NCBI GenBank assembly: GCA_004557195.1
Contig: SFER01000053.1
Location: 1 to 11,463, forward strand
Direction of reading: 5' to 3'
Origin: Bacteroidales bacterium
GTDB lineage: Bacteria > Bacteroidota > Bacteroidia > Bacteroidales > Muribaculaceae
Length of the DNA stretch: 11,463 nucleotides
How positions within the stretch are numbered: position 1 is the stretch's first letter; every line of letters starts with the position of its first letter. The position numbers and the translations under genes were made by a program. A model generated the notes under the pieces. The model made no database searches and had not been told where the DNA came from. It was given only the letters and a program-made list of their open reading frames with translations. Shown here in pieces: positions 1 through 8,502 of this stretch.

Positions 1-2
1 AT

Positions 3-125
3 ACAACTGTTTCTGACGAACTTTCTTATGACGATAAGAAAACTTCACACGCAAAAAAAAGTGACTTTGCTGAAACTGACGACAGAAGAATCCATACCAT
101 AAGAATCAGTGATAAGTTAATTTAA
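3..125 (+). CDS. Possible 3' end of an upstream gene (partial, unrecognised)
   Basis: The third forward frame is open from the left edge to a TAA at 123-125, giving about 40 residues that end in RRIHTIRISDKLI. The peptide is strongly hydrophilic and charged, as a protein C-terminus can be. I do not recognise a family. The first forward frame is also open, to 102, but gives a less protein-like sequence. The stretch is AT-richer than the genes downstream. Positions 22-41 inside it form a perfect 8-bp inverted repeat. It could be the tail of a gene starting before the window or chance open frame; only upstream sequence can decide. Confidence 0.3.
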   Translation, partial: TTVSDELSYDDKKTSHAKKSDFAETDDRRIHTIRISDKLI

Positions 126-274
126 GCGCACTAACAATAGTATATACAAAATAAATAGTTAAACTATGTTATTTTATGGGGCGAATACAAGTCTGCATGT
201 GCAATCAGAAATCGTAATGGTGAGAATGTTTCACTTCATTCCAAGATATTGCAATTTGCGTGCCAGATGGTGGA

Positions 275-313
275 GTGGGGTGTTTAAGTTTGTTAAAAAT
301 CGGGGTGGGGTGT
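275..313 (+). repeat. Two direct repeats GTGGGGTGT, 30 bp apart, flanking the candidate promoter
   Basis: GTGGGGTGT occurs at 275-283 and again at 305-313, start to start 30 bp, close to three helical turns. The candidate -7 element lies between the copies. The G-rich repeats stand out in an AT-rich region and could be a pair of regulator sites on one face of the DNA. The function is inferred only. Confidence 0.4.
285..292 (+). promoter_or_regulatory. Candidate Bacteroidetes -7 element (TAAGTTTG) for the DUF4476 gene
   Basis: TAAGTTTG matches the Bacteroidetes -7 consensus TAnnTTTG and lies 67 bp before the ATG at 360. The expected -33 TTTG is poor: the nearest TTTG (255-258) leaves a 26-bp spacer instead of about 19-21. 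The call rests mainly on the -7 match and the position. Confidence 0.35.
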
Positions 314-359
314 AACTTTTTGGAGGCGGATTGCGTCTAATAGGAAAAATGCTATTGAT

Positions 360-758
360 ATGAAACTGAAAATTGCTTTATTATTTATTGCTGCGCTGCT
401 TGCATGCGGCAGCGTGAGTGCGCATAACGAGGGTGGTTACCGCTACGATGCTCCACGCAATGAGTTGAGAATGAGTGATGCAAGGTTTGAAAGGCTTGTC
501 GAACTTGTGAAGAGTGAGTCGTTTGATAGCGGCAAACTCAAAATCATCGAGGCAGCTTCGCTCGGCGGGTTCTTCAGTTGCCGCCAGGCTGCCGATTTGC
601 TCAAGTTGTTCAGTTTTTCGAGCGAGAAGAAGAATGCGCTTCGCCTTATCGCGCCATCGATAGTGGGGCTTTATGGAATCGACCAACTCATAGAGCAGTT
701 CTCTTTCACTTCCGACAAGGAGGAGGCGCTTCGCATCCTTGGGGTGCCTGTGCGCTAA
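360..758 (+). CDS. Small exported DUF4476-family protein
   Basis: A 132-residue protein with a short positively charged start and a hydrophobic segment at about residues 4-15. Export could go two ways. Signal peptidase I could cut after the VSA ending at residue 21, or L13-L14-A15-C16 could act as a weak lipobox and make it a lipoprotein. Residues about 40-130 look like DUF4476, a Bacteroidetes domain of short helices. Two copies of an 'FSF(S/T)S(E/D)K' pattern, near residues 84-90 and 114-120, mark repeating helical units. The biochemical role of DUF4476 is unknown to me. The gene seems to be transcribed alone: 218 bp with its own promoter signals separate it from the next gene. The ATG at 360 is chosen because it opens directly into the signal sequence. 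Confidence 0.75.
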   Translation: MKLKIALLFIAALLACGSVSAHNEGGYRYDAPRNELRMSDARFERLVELVKSESFDSGKLKIIEAASLGGFFSCRQAADLLKLFSFSSEKKNALRLIAPSIVGLYGIDQLIEQFSFTSDKEEALRILGVPVR

Positions 759-783
759 TAATCCTTTGCGATAATACGCATAA

Positions 784-827
784 ATATGCATATCGGGCTT
801 GGTAATTGCAAGATTATCGGCTTGGTA
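784..827 (+). repeat. Palindrome and imperfect direct repeats in the intergenic region
   Basis: ATATGCATAT (784-793) is a perfect 10-bp palindrome. It runs into TATCGGGCTTGGTA (791-804), which is repeated as TATCGGCTTGGTA at 815-827 with one base missing. A third CTTGGT is at 868-873, overlapping the candidate -33 element of the downstream gene. These may be regulator sites or remnants; nothing in the sequence fixes a function. Confidence 0.3.
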
Positions 828-868
828 TGCTTAATTTTATTTAAAATGGGGGCATTTCGTCGAGTTGC

Positions 869-901
869 TTGGTGTTATTTCGGGGTAAAAAATTATATTT
901 G
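869..901 (+). promoter_or_regulatory. Candidate promoter for the metalloprotease-SusCD cluster
   Basis: TATATTTG at 894-901 fits the Bacteroidetes -7 consensus TAnnTTTG. A TTG at 869-871 sits 22 bp upstream, close to the usual 19-21 bp spacing for the -33 element. Transcription would start near 908, leaving a leader of about 70 nt before the ATG at 977. This is the best promoter candidate ahead of the five-gene cluster; none is visible in the short gaps within it. Confidence 0.5.
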
Positions 902-930
902 CAAATTATTATAAGAGTGCAATAATTGCA
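898..930 (+). repeat. Nested inverted repeats at the predicted transcription start
   Basis: TTTGCAAA (898-905) is a perfect palindrome overlapping the -7 element, and TGCAAT-A-ATTGCA (918-930) is a perfect 6+1+6 inverted repeat. TGCAAATTATT (900-910) can also pair with AATAATTGCA (921-930) with one bulged base. The sites could be an operator or a 5' leader hairpin for the downstream operon. Confidence 0.35.
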
Positions 931-976
931 TTTGTCTTATATTCACCACTAAAGAATAAAAAAAACTAATTGAGTT

Positions 977-3586
977 ATGAAAAAATCGGTTTTGTTGCTT
1001 TGCCTTGCTCTATCGGCATTGATAGTGTTCCCGGCAGGGGCGAAGAAGAAAAAAGAAGAGAAGAAACCTGCTCCGGTTGTGCTCACCGGCGCCGCTAAAG
1101 ATAGCGCAGACTATAAGAAAGCACTAAAGGATTTCAAGGCGACGAAGGGCTTGTTTACCGTTCACACCAAGAAAACCGGCGAGGTGTATTTCGAAATCCC
1201 CGATTCCGCCTTTGCTCATTCCTATTTGCTCACCAACCGCATTGCCGGGTTGAGCGATACTCACGATTTTGTCGCCGGGCAGATGGCTACTACACCGATG
1301 CTTTTCACTCTATCGAAAGATGAGAATAAAGTGTATCTTCATCTCACACAGACCAATGCCGTGGTTCCCGATGGCGACCCCATCAAGCCGGCTTTCGACC
1401 GTAATTTCCTTAACCCGATACTCAAAGGCTTCAAGATTGTGGCTCGCCGCACAGGCTGTGTGGTAATCGATGTTACAAGTTTCTTTGGCTCCGATGAGAA
1501 GAGCATAAGCCCGATACGCCCCGACAGCCCGCTCGCCACTTTGTTTGGCGGCGGTGGTAATCTCAAAGGCACCTTCAACGCCGGTGCGTCGGCTATCTCG
1601 GAGGTGAAAGCATTTCCACGCAACATCGAGGTGAAATCGGTGCTTTCCTACACAATAACCAAACCAATCGAACGTCCCTACACGGTGAATATGCACCGCT
1701 CGGTGGTGCTGCTCCCCGACGACCCGATGCCTTCGCGCCTGCAGGACAATCGCGTGGGGTTCTTTAGTTCCGACCGTCGTCTTTTCTCCACTGCCATCGA
1801 CAAGGTGGATAGATATTCCATCATACACCGTTGGCGCCTCGAGCCGAAAGACGAGGAGCGCGATGCCTATTTTGCCGGCACTCTCGTGGAGCCGAAGAAG
1901 AAAATCGTGTTCTACGTGGATAGCGCATTCCCCGAGAAGTGGCGCGGTGCCGTGAAAGAAGGCGTTGAATATTGGAACAAGGCATTTGAGGCTGCCGGAT
2001 TCAAAAACGCTATCGAGGCGCGCGATTATCCCAAGAACGACCCCGATTTCGACCCCGACGATGCCCGTTACAGCTGCATCAAATATTGCGTAACCACCAC
2101 CGCCAACGCTATGGGTCCCAGTTATTACGACCCGCGCACCGGCGAGATTCTTGTTGCCGATGTGATATGGTATCACAACATCTTGTCGCTCGTGCACAAC
2201 TGGAAATTTGTGCAGACCGGCGCTGTTGATCCCCGCGTGCGCACCAATGTCTTCGACGACAAGGTGATGTATGAGGCACTCACCTACGTTGCTGCCCACG
2301 AGGTGGGGCACACTCTCGGCTTGATGCACAACATGGGCGCAAGCTACGCATTCACAATCGAAAACCTGCGCGACCCGCAGTTCACACAGAAATATGGCAC
2401 CACACCGAGCATCATGGACTATGCCCGCAACAACTTTGTAGCACAGCCGGGCGACTATGAGCGCGGCGTGCGTCTCACTCCTCCCGACCTCGGTGTGTAT
2501 GATATCCATGCCATACGTTGGGGATACCGTCTCATCCCAGGTGCCAAAACCATGGAGGACGAAAAGCCCACTCTCGACAAGTGGATTCGCGAGAAAGACG
2601 GCGACCCGATGTTTGAATTTGGCGCACAGCAGATGCTCGGCATCATCGACCCCACCGACCAAACCGAAGACCTCTCCAACGACCACATGCGTGCCGGCGA
2701 CATGGCTTTCTCCAATCTTAAAATAGTGATGGACAGCCTCGAAGCATGGACCATGGAGCGTGGCGAGAACTACGACAATGTCGTGGATATGTATCACGCC
2801 GTGCACAAGCAGTACATCCGCCACATCGGTCATGTGATGGCTTATATCGGCGGCTTGCAGTTTAAGGAGGTGCGCCAAGGCTTCAACGATGGCAAGGCTA
2901 AGACATATATCGGCAAAGCGAAAACTCGCGAGGCTGTGAAATGGCTTCTCAACCAGTTGCGCACCAATTCGTGGCTCGAAAAGAAAAACATCCTCGACAA
3001 GGAAGAGGTGCTCACCGAGTGGAAACCCAAACTCGAGCGCAATGTCATTGCCTGCCTGTTCAATTCCCGCAATCTCCAAGGAATAAAAGACGGCTACATC
3101 TTCCAGCCCGAAGACTGCTTCTCGCTCTATGACTATATGGACTACGCCTACAACGAGGTGTTTGCAGCCACTATTGCGGGACGCAGCCTCAACGACACCG
3201 AGCGCAATATCCAAAACTATGCCATAACCGTGTTTATGGCAGGTAGCGGCTTGCAGCCCGCTGCGGCAAAGAAAAGCGGCAAATTTGCCATGGGCGAGAT
3301 AGACGAGGATTATTACGACATGATGTTCGACATTTCCGCTCCGGCAATCCCCTGCAATCACACAGAGTGCATCCACTCTGCCGAGGGGCGCGACAGTTTC
3401 TACCGCATCGTCTTCGGCTTGCCCACACTCCCGGCAAGTGAACTAAATCCGGTGATGATTGGTTATCTTAAGAAAGCTCTCACCATGTATCGCGCCAAGA
3501 GATACACCGGCGACAAAGCGACACGCGATTTCTACGAATACCAGATTTTGCGCATCGACAACCTCTTGAACAAAAGAAATAACTAA
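977..3586 (+). CDS. Zinc-dependent metalloprotease (DUF5118-DUF5117-DUF4953 family)
   Basis: An 869-residue exported peptidase. Residues 1-22 form a signal peptide ending in AGA, followed by an unusual lysine-rich stretch (residues 23-30). Residues about 45-90 resemble DUF5118, about 95-290 DUF5117, and the later part the DUF4953 catalytic region. The active site is HEVGHTLGLMH: H441, H445 and H451 are the expected zinc ligands and E442 the catalytic base, the metzincin pattern HExxHxxGxxH. M480 in SIMDY fits the Met-turn. There is no lipobox and no T9SS sorting domain, so a periplasmic location is inferred. Length is normal for the family. The substrate is not known from sequence. The stop is 12 bp before the susC-type gene, so co-transcription is likely. 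The ATG leads straight into the signal peptide. Confidence 0.93.
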   Translation: MKKSVLLLCLALSALIVFPAGAKKKKEEKKPAPVVLTGAAKDSADYKKALKDFKATKGLFTVHTKKTGEVYFEIPDSAFAHSYLLTNRIAGLSDTHDFVAGQMATTPMLFTLSKDENKVYLHLTQTNAVVPDGDPIKPAFDRNFLNPILKGFKIVARRTGCVVIDVTSFFGSDEKSISPIRPDSPLATLFGGGGNLKGTFNAGASAISEVKAFPRNIEVKSVLSYTITKPIERPYTVNMHRSVVLLPDDPMPSRLQDNRVGFFSSDRRLFSTAIDKVDRYSIIHRWRLEPKDEERDAYFAGTLVEPKKKIVFYVDSAFPEKWRGAVKEGVEYWNKAFEAAGFKNAIEARDYPKNDPDFDPDDARYSCIKYCVTTTANAMGPSYYDPRTGEILVADVIWYHNILSLVHNWKFVQTGAVDPRVRTNVFDDKVMYEALTYVAAHEVGHTLGLMHNMGASYAFTIENLRDPQFTQKYGTTPSIMDYARNNFVAQPGDYERGVRLTPPDLGVYDIHAIRWGYRLIPGAKTMEDEKPTLDKWIREKDGDPMFEFGAQQMLGIIDPTDQTEDLSNDHMRAGDMAFSNLKIVMDSLEAWTMERGENYDNVVDMYHAVHKQYIRHIGHVMAYIGGLQFKEVRQGFNDGKAKTYIGKAKTREAVKWLLNQLRTNSWLEKKNILDKEEVLTEWKPKLERNVIACLFNSRNLQGIKDGYIFQPEDCFSLYDYMDYAYNEVFAATIAGRSLNDTERNIQNYAITVFMAGSGLQPAAAKKSGKFAMGEIDEDYYDMMFDISAPAIPCNHTECIHSAEGRDSFYRIVFGLPTLPASELNPVMIGYLKKALTMYRAKRYTGDKATRDFYEYQILRIDNLLNKRNN

Positions 3587-3598
3587 CAAATATCTTAG

Positions 3599-6500
3599 AT
3601 GAAACATCTCCTTATATTAATACTGACTCTCGCAACGGCGTTGCAGGTGATGGCGCAGGAACAGAAGCGCTACATCATCGGCACCGTTACCGACGAGAAA
3701 GGGGAGCCGGTGATTGGCGCCACAATCCGCACCGAAAACGGCAAAAGCAGCGCCGTTACCGACATCGATGGCAAATTCTCCATTGCCGTCGCCCCCGGAG
3801 AAGTAACTCTCGTGGCTGAATATTTCGGCTATATGCCCAAAACCACCGTCGTAAAGCCATCGATTAAGACATTGATTCTGTCGATGCTTCCCGACAACAA
3901 AACCCTCGATGAGGTGGTGGTAGTGGGCTACGGTACACAAAAGAAATCCGCACTCACATCCTCGGTCGAGGTAATCAAGAGCGAAGACCTATTGCGTGTC
4001 CCGGCGATGAATATCGACGAGCAACTCGGCGGACAGGTTGCCGGTATGGGTGTAATGGTGCAAACCGGCGACCCGAGTAGCAACAAAGAGGCAGATATCC
4101 GCATCCGCGGTATCAACGGTGCGCCGTTGTTGGTAATCGATGGTGTGCCCCGATTCGGCACCAACACTTCGGATGGCGAAACTCGCCTTAGCGACCTAAA
4201 CCCCGATGATATTGAGAGCATTTCTATCCTCAAAGACGCCGCCGCGTCGGCTGTGTATGGTGCCCGTGCCGCCAACGGTGTCATCCTTGTGCAAACCAAG
4301 CGCGGAAAAGACGAAGGGCGCGTGAGAGTGAACTATCGCGGTCAAGCCAACCTCCAGGAGGCTACCTACCTGCCCAAATTCCTCAACGCATACCAGTTTG
4401 CCGAGCTTTACAACCGTGCCGTAGATGCCAGCGGTAGCGATGTATATACCAAATACGACCTCGACAAACTCGGCAGCAACCCCAACCTCTATGGCGATGA
4501 GAATATGCTCGACTATCTCAACAAATATGGCTACTCGACACGCCACTCGCTTTCCGTCTCGGGCGGTAACAAGTTTGTGAAGTTCCTCATCTCGGGCGGT
4601 TATGCTTCCACTCAAGGACTTTATTCGAGCGTGGGGCGCGACCGCTATAACTACGCGTTGAAACTCGATGCCAATATCATCAAGGGGCTCACATTCTCGG
4701 TGGATATCAACGGTACTATCTCGAGCAACCAGAACTCCAGTTACAGCACAATCGACGCCGCCTATTCATATTCTCCGCTTCAGGTGCTCCGCTACACCGA
4801 CGGCAACCTCGCCAGCATCTCGGGTAGCAACCCGCTAATCGCTGTCGAAGGGCTTGGCGGATACAACAAGTACAAAACCAACTACCTCACACTGAGCGGT
4901 ACTCTAAGATATGAAATCCCCAAAATCGATGGACTTTCGGTGTATTTGAAAGCCACTATGGATATGAACAAGGCTGTTACAACCAAGTTCAGCAAGCCGG
5001 TGGCTTTGTATCTCTACGACGAACTCACAAACACCACTTCGATTGATTCCAAAACGGTTTATCCCAACGCCAAAATCACCATGTCGCAGCTCGACCAGCA
5101 CATCGACAACAAGTTGATTGAGTTTGGCATCAACTATAACCACACATTTGCCGAGAAGCACAATGTGGGTGCTACAGCGGTGTTCAACTATCAAGACTAC
5201 CGCAACAATTCGCTACAAGCCACCAACAACAACATGCCGGGCGAGTATCCCGAAATCATTGGAACAGCCACCGACAGCAAGGTAACCGGCAATGAAACCT
5301 ACAGCGAGCGCGCATCGGCTATCGGTCGTGTGAACTACGGCTTCGACAACCGCTATTTCACCGAATTTAGTTTCCGTGTCGATGGCTCCACCAAGTTTGC
5401 CCCCGGAAACCGCTGGGGTTTCTTCCCCACAGTGTCGGCATCGTGGGTAATCTCCAATGAACCGTTCTTCAAGAAGTGGAATCAGAAGGTGGTTTCGCAA
5501 GCCAAGTTGCGTGCAAGCACCGGATGGCTTGGCGACGATGGCAGTGTGGGCGATTACGCCTATCTCATGAACTATATGTTCTCCGCAAATGCCGGATACA
5601 ACATCGGCGGCATCTTCAGTCCCGGTATTATGATTAGCACCGGCGACTATCCCAATGAAAACCTCAAATGGGGCAAGAGCCACGACTATAATATCGCCGC
5701 CGACCTCGGTTTCTGGGACAATCGCTTACAGGCTACTTTTGAATACTATTGGCGCTATCGCACCAATATGATTACCACTGCGCCTTCCTACCTCTATCCC
5801 CCTTCGACAGGCACCGATGGCGTCGTGCCGAGCCTCAACTTCGGCAAGGTGAAGGCTTGGGGATGGGATTTATCCATTTCTCACATCAACACCGTGGGGA
5901 AGGTGAAATACAATGTAACTTTCAACATCGCCAAGACACAAGACAAGGTGCTTGACTATGGCGATGAGTCGTCGGTTTCCGAGACACAACGCCGTGTGGG
6001 GCACAGTTCGATGGTGTGGAGCGTGTATGAGGCTGCCGGACTCTTCCAAAGTTATGAGGAGATTGAAAACTGGAGCGTTGACCAGGACGGACAAGGCAAC
6101 GGCACTCTCGCTCCCGGTGATATCAAGTATCTCGACCAGGATGGTAACGGTGTGCTCACCGAAGCCGACAAGATTTATGTGAAAAATTCTTCCTATCCCG
6201 ATATCACATACGGTCTCTCTCTCGGCGTGCAATATCGCGGATTCCGCTTCAATGCGCTTTTCCAAGGAGCCGCAGGTTACAATCAGAAACTCAAGGAACT
6301 CTACACTCTCGAAAGTAACTCGTTGCAACGCTTCCAGGACTATCACTACACCAACACCTGGACAGAACACAACCCGAATGCCGAGTATCCGCGCATCAAG
6401 TTTGCCTCGAAAAACGACAACAACCGCCTCGAGAGCACATATTGGATAAGAAAATGTAACTATCTGCGCCTCAAATCGCTCTCGTTGGGCTACTCGGTGC

Positions 6501-6661
6501 CCAAGGAAGTGCTTTCCAAGGCTCACATCTCGTCGCTCGACATCAACCTCACCGCAGGCAACCTCTTCACATTGTCGTCGCTCGACAATATGGATCCTGA
6601 GTCGTTGCGCGGTTATCCATTGTCGCGTTCTTATGGTTTGTCTTTGAATTTCGGTTTCTAA
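3599..6661 (+). CDS. SusC/RagA-family TonB-dependent outer membrane transporter
   Basis: A 1020-residue TonB-linked outer membrane protein that imports oligomers bound by its SusD partner. Residues 1-19 are a signal peptide. Residues about 25-100 are the carboxypeptidase D regulatory-like domain typical of SusC proteins. A TonB-box-like DEVVVVGYG lies at 104-112. The plug domain (about 115-235) carries the family motif RIRGINGAPLLVIDGV (168-183) and the conserved stretch LNPDD...AANG at 200-227. The rest is a 22-strand-type beta-barrel ending in LSLNFGF, with a terminal aromatic residue. Residues 846-857 (DQDGNGVLTEAD) form an EF-hand-like acidic loop common in SusC proteins. Length is typical and no frame break is seen. 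It is placed 12 bp after the metalloprotease gene and 14 bp before susD. The cargo cannot be read from sequence; neighbouring peptidases suggest peptides. Confidence 0.97.
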   Translation: MKHLLILILTLATALQVMAQEQKRYIIGTVTDEKGEPVIGATIRTENGKSSAVTDIDGKFSIAVAPGEVTLVAEYFGYMPKTTVVKPSIKTLILSMLPDNKTLDEVVVVGYGTQKKSALTSSVEVIKSEDLLRVPAMNIDEQLGGQVAGMGVMVQTGDPSSNKEADIRIRGINGAPLLVIDGVPRFGTNTSDGETRLSDLNPDDIESISILKDAAASAVYGARAANGVILVQTKRGKDEGRVRVNYRGQANLQEATYLPKFLNAYQFAELYNRAVDASGSDVYTKYDLDKLGSNPNLYGDENMLDYLNKYGYSTRHSLSVSGGNKFVKFLISGGYASTQGLYSSVGRDRYNYALKLDANIIKGLTFSVDINGTISSNQNSSYSTIDAAYSYSPLQVLRYTDGNLASISGSNPLIAVEGLGGYNKYKTNYLTLSGTLRYEIPKIDGLSVYLKATMDMNKAVTTKFSKPVALYLYDELTNTTSIDSKTVYPNAKITMSQLDQHIDNKLIEFGINYNHTFAEKHNVGATAVFNYQDYRNNSLQATNNNMPGEYPEIIGTATDSKVTGNETYSERASAIGRVNYGFDNRYFTEFSFRVDGSTKFAPGNRWGFFPTVSASWVISNEPFFKKWNQKVVSQAKLRASTGWLGDDGSVGDYAYLMNYMFSANAGYNIGGIFSPGIMISTGDYPNENLKWGKSHDYNIAADLGFWDNRLQATFEYYWRYRTNMITTAPSYLYPPSTGTDGVVPSLNFGKVKAWGWDLSISHINTVGKVKYNVTFNIAKTQDKVLDYGDESSVSETQRRVGHSSMVWSVYEAAGLFQSYEEIENWSVDQDGQGNGTLAPGDIKYLDQDGNGVLTEADKIYVKNSSYPDITYGLSLGVQYRGFRFNALFQGAAGYNQKLKELYTLESNSLQRFQDYHYTNTWTEHNPNAEYPRIKFASKNDNNRLESTYWIRKCNYLRLKSLSLGYSVPKEVLSKAHISSLDINLTAGNLFTLSSLDNMDPESLRGYPLSRSYGLSLNFGF

Positions 6662-6675
6662 AATATTGTATCTCT

Positions 6676-8466
6676 ATGAAAATGAATAAAATAAGATATA
6701 TTCTTCTCCCGGTTGCCGCAGTGGTGATGCTCACAGCTGCTACCGGTTGCGACGACTTGTTCCGCGAGAAGCCAAACGACAAATTGTCGGAAGAGGTAAT
6801 CTGGAGCAGCGAATTGCTCCTCGATGAATACACCATGAGTTGGTATCGCAACATGGATAATGGCTTCTCCACCTTTGTTACAACATTGATGAAGGGATTG
6901 GGGCGCGAATATGAACCCTGGTACACCGACCAGCTCACTGTGAGCCGAAGCGACTGGTATCAAGGCGACTATGGCGACATCCTCAAGAGCAGCCAGCAAG
7001 AAATCACCAACCGCGGACGCAGCATGTGGCTGAAATACTACACCCAGATTCGCAGCATCAACCGTCTCCTCGAGAACGAGGGCGAAATTCCCGATGGCGC
7101 GCACAAGAATCGCATCCTCGGCGAGGCTCACTTCTTCCGTGCCTACTATTATTATCTGTTGCTCCGCATGTATGGAGGTCCGCTTCTCCTCAAGCGCACC
7201 TACGAGCCTATCGACGAGCCCGAGACCAAATTCCCGCGTGCCTCGTTCGAGGAAACGGTCAATTTTATTGTCGAGGAAGCCAACCTTGCGGCGACATATC
7301 TCGACAACAAGACCACTTCGGACAACGCAGGTCGCCCCTGCAAGGGCACTTGCTACGTTCTCGCCGGAAAGGCATATTTCTGGGCTTCGGGCGCGCATTT
7401 CCAGAATGTCGATGAGGCTACTCCCTGGCTCGGATTCTCCGACAACCGCATCGAGGCTATGCTCCGCGCTGCCGAGAGGGAATACGACAAGGCTCGCGAC
7501 CTCAATATCTATTCCTTGATGCCTGTCAAGGGCACCACTAAGGATGAGATTGTTGCCGGTTACCGCGAGATTTTCCTCACCAAAAACAGTTGCGAGTCGA
7601 TTTGGGAAGTGCAACATGCCGACGATGGCGATTTCTCCACCAAGAATGGTCATAAACTCGACCGCGAGTCGGCTTCGCCATATTTCGGTGGCACTACCTG
7701 CGCCTATGTTCCCACTCAAAACAATGTGGATGAATACTTCACCATCAACGGCAAGAGCATCAAGGAAGATGCCTCCTACGATGCCAACAACCCTTATGAC
7801 AACCGCGACTATCGTTTCTATGCCAATGTGCTTTACGATGGCGCTATGTGGAACGGCCATGTGATGGACATCCACTACACTCGCCAAGATGGTGTGGATA
7901 TCGCCGGTGAAGATCTCCAGGTGTATGGCTCATCCACAACAGCCTGTGTTACCCGCACAGGATACTATCTCGCAAAATTCCGTCGCGAAACACAAAAAAT
8001 CGACAACGACGACACCTATGCAAGTTCGCAGAACTGCATTATCTGGCGCTGGGCTGAAATTCTCCTCGATTATGCCGAAATCTACTATCAAACCGGTCGC
8101 GAAGGTGAGGCAATGGCTATGCTCAACGCAATCCGCGAGCGTGTGCACATGCCGCTCTACACTTCCGTAACCTTTGAGCAGATAAAGCAGGAGCGCAGAG
8201 TGGAACTCGCTTTCGAGAAGTCGATATATTGGGATTTGCTTCGCTACAACGATGCTGAGCGCGCCATGACCGGCCGCACCAATCCTCTTTACGGAGTGAA
8301 AATCGTGAAGAACGAGGATGGCACCGTCTCTCGCCAGCAAGTGGTTGTGAACGGACGCAACACAGTGGTGCGTTATTTCCGTGCCCGCCAATATTATTGG
8401 CCTATTGCATGGGACGATGTCCGCTACCACGGAGTAGAGCAGAACCCCGAATGGCTTGAAATGTAA
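6676..8466 (+). CDS. SusD/RagB-family outer membrane lipoprotein
   Basis: A 596-residue surface lipoprotein that would form the substrate-capturing lid on the SusC barrel encoded just upstream. The signal sequence ends in A22-T23-G24-C25, a lipobox with Cys25 as the lipidated residue. A SusD hallmark is at residues 149-172 (GEAHFFRAYYYY, then MYGGPLLL). The C-terminal RagB/SusD signature includes NAIRERV near 484-490 and ERRVELAFEKSIYWDLLRY at 506-524. Length is normal. The start at 6676 is used; an in-frame ATG two codons later (6682) would change little. Its stop is followed by a GC-rich hairpin, so it may end the main transcript. Many SusD proteins bind glycans, but RagB binds peptides, and the context here favours the latter. 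Confidence 0.96.
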   Translation: MKMNKIRYILLPVAAVVMLTAATGCDDLFREKPNDKLSEEVIWSSELLLDEYTMSWYRNMDNGFSTFVTTLMKGLGREYEPWYTDQLTVSRSDWYQGDYGDILKSSQQEITNRGRSMWLKYYTQIRSINRLLENEGEIPDGAHKNRILGEAHFFRAYYYYLLLRMYGGPLLLKRTYEPIDEPETKFPRASFEETVNFIVEEANLAATYLDNKTTSDNAGRPCKGTCYVLAGKAYFWASGAHFQNVDEATPWLGFSDNRIEAMLRAAEREYDKARDLNIYSLMPVKGTTKDEIVAGYREIFLTKNSCESIWEVQHADDGDFSTKNGHKLDRESASPYFGGTTCAYVPTQNNVDEYFTINGKSIKEDASYDANNPYDNRDYRFYANVLYDGAMWNGHVMDIHYTRQDGVDIAGEDLQVYGSSTTACVTRTGYYLAKFRRETQKIDNDDTYASSQNCIIWRWAEILLDYAEIYYQTGREGEAMAMLNAIRERVHMPLYTSVTFEQIKQERRVELAFEKSIYWDLLRYNDAERAMTGRTNPLYGVKIVKNEDGTVSRQQVVVNGRNTVVRYFRARQYYWPIAWDDVRYHGVEQNPEWLEM

Positions 8467-8473
8467 AATCTTC

Positions 8474-8502
8474 ATGCGGGGGTGTCTCCCGTGCCCCCGC
8501 AT
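8474..8502 (+). terminator. GC-rich hairpin after susD, possible terminator or attenuator
   Basis: ATGCGGGGG (8474-8482) pairs perfectly with CCCCCGCAT (8494-8502), a 9-bp stem with an 11-nt loop, starting 8 nt after the susD stop. A short T run (8509-8513) follows after a few bases. No TAnnTTTG promoter is seen between this hairpin and the ATG at 8539, so partial read-through, or mRNA end protection, is more likely than complete termination. Confidence 0.6.

Larger units (their letters stand above)
126..359. other. Intergenic region upstream of the DUF4476 gene
   Basis: No convincing coding frame is seen here. The stretch is AT-rich. It contains a short perfect inverted repeat (ATAGTT-A-AACTAT, 155-167), a TAnnTTTG element (285-292) and two copies of GTGGGGTGT (275-283 and 305-313) on either side of that element. 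The last 25 bases before the next ATG are AT-rich with no clear Shine-Dalgarno sequence at normal spacing, which is usual for Bacteroidetes. Confidence 0.5.

Noticed and set aside
155..167. ATAGTT-A-AACTAT inverted repeat as a terminator
   Set aside because: Only 6 AT-rich base pairs with a 1-nt loop and no T run; too weak for a terminator and not above what AT-rich DNA gives by chance.
381..791. A 136-codon minus-strand open frame covering the DUF4476 gene
   Set aside because: The + frame has a signal sequence and family-like repeats; the minus frame starts in intergenic repeats and lacks recognisable features.
1310..3376. A 688-codon open frame on the minus strand inside the metalloprotease gene
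   Set aside because: The + strand frame has a signal peptide, complete catalytic motif and normal family length. The antisense product is rich in His, Val, Ile, Gly and Ala without any recognisable motif, as expected from the shadow of a GC-rich, codon-biased gene.
5870..6526. A 218-codon minus-strand open frame within the susC gene
   Set aside because: The sequence opposite is conserved SusC barrel with family motifs; no independent support for an antisense gene.
6658..7887. A 409-codon open frame on the minus strand opposite susD
   Set aside because: It lies fully against a clear SusD coding sequence and has no signal peptide or known motif; antisense shadow.
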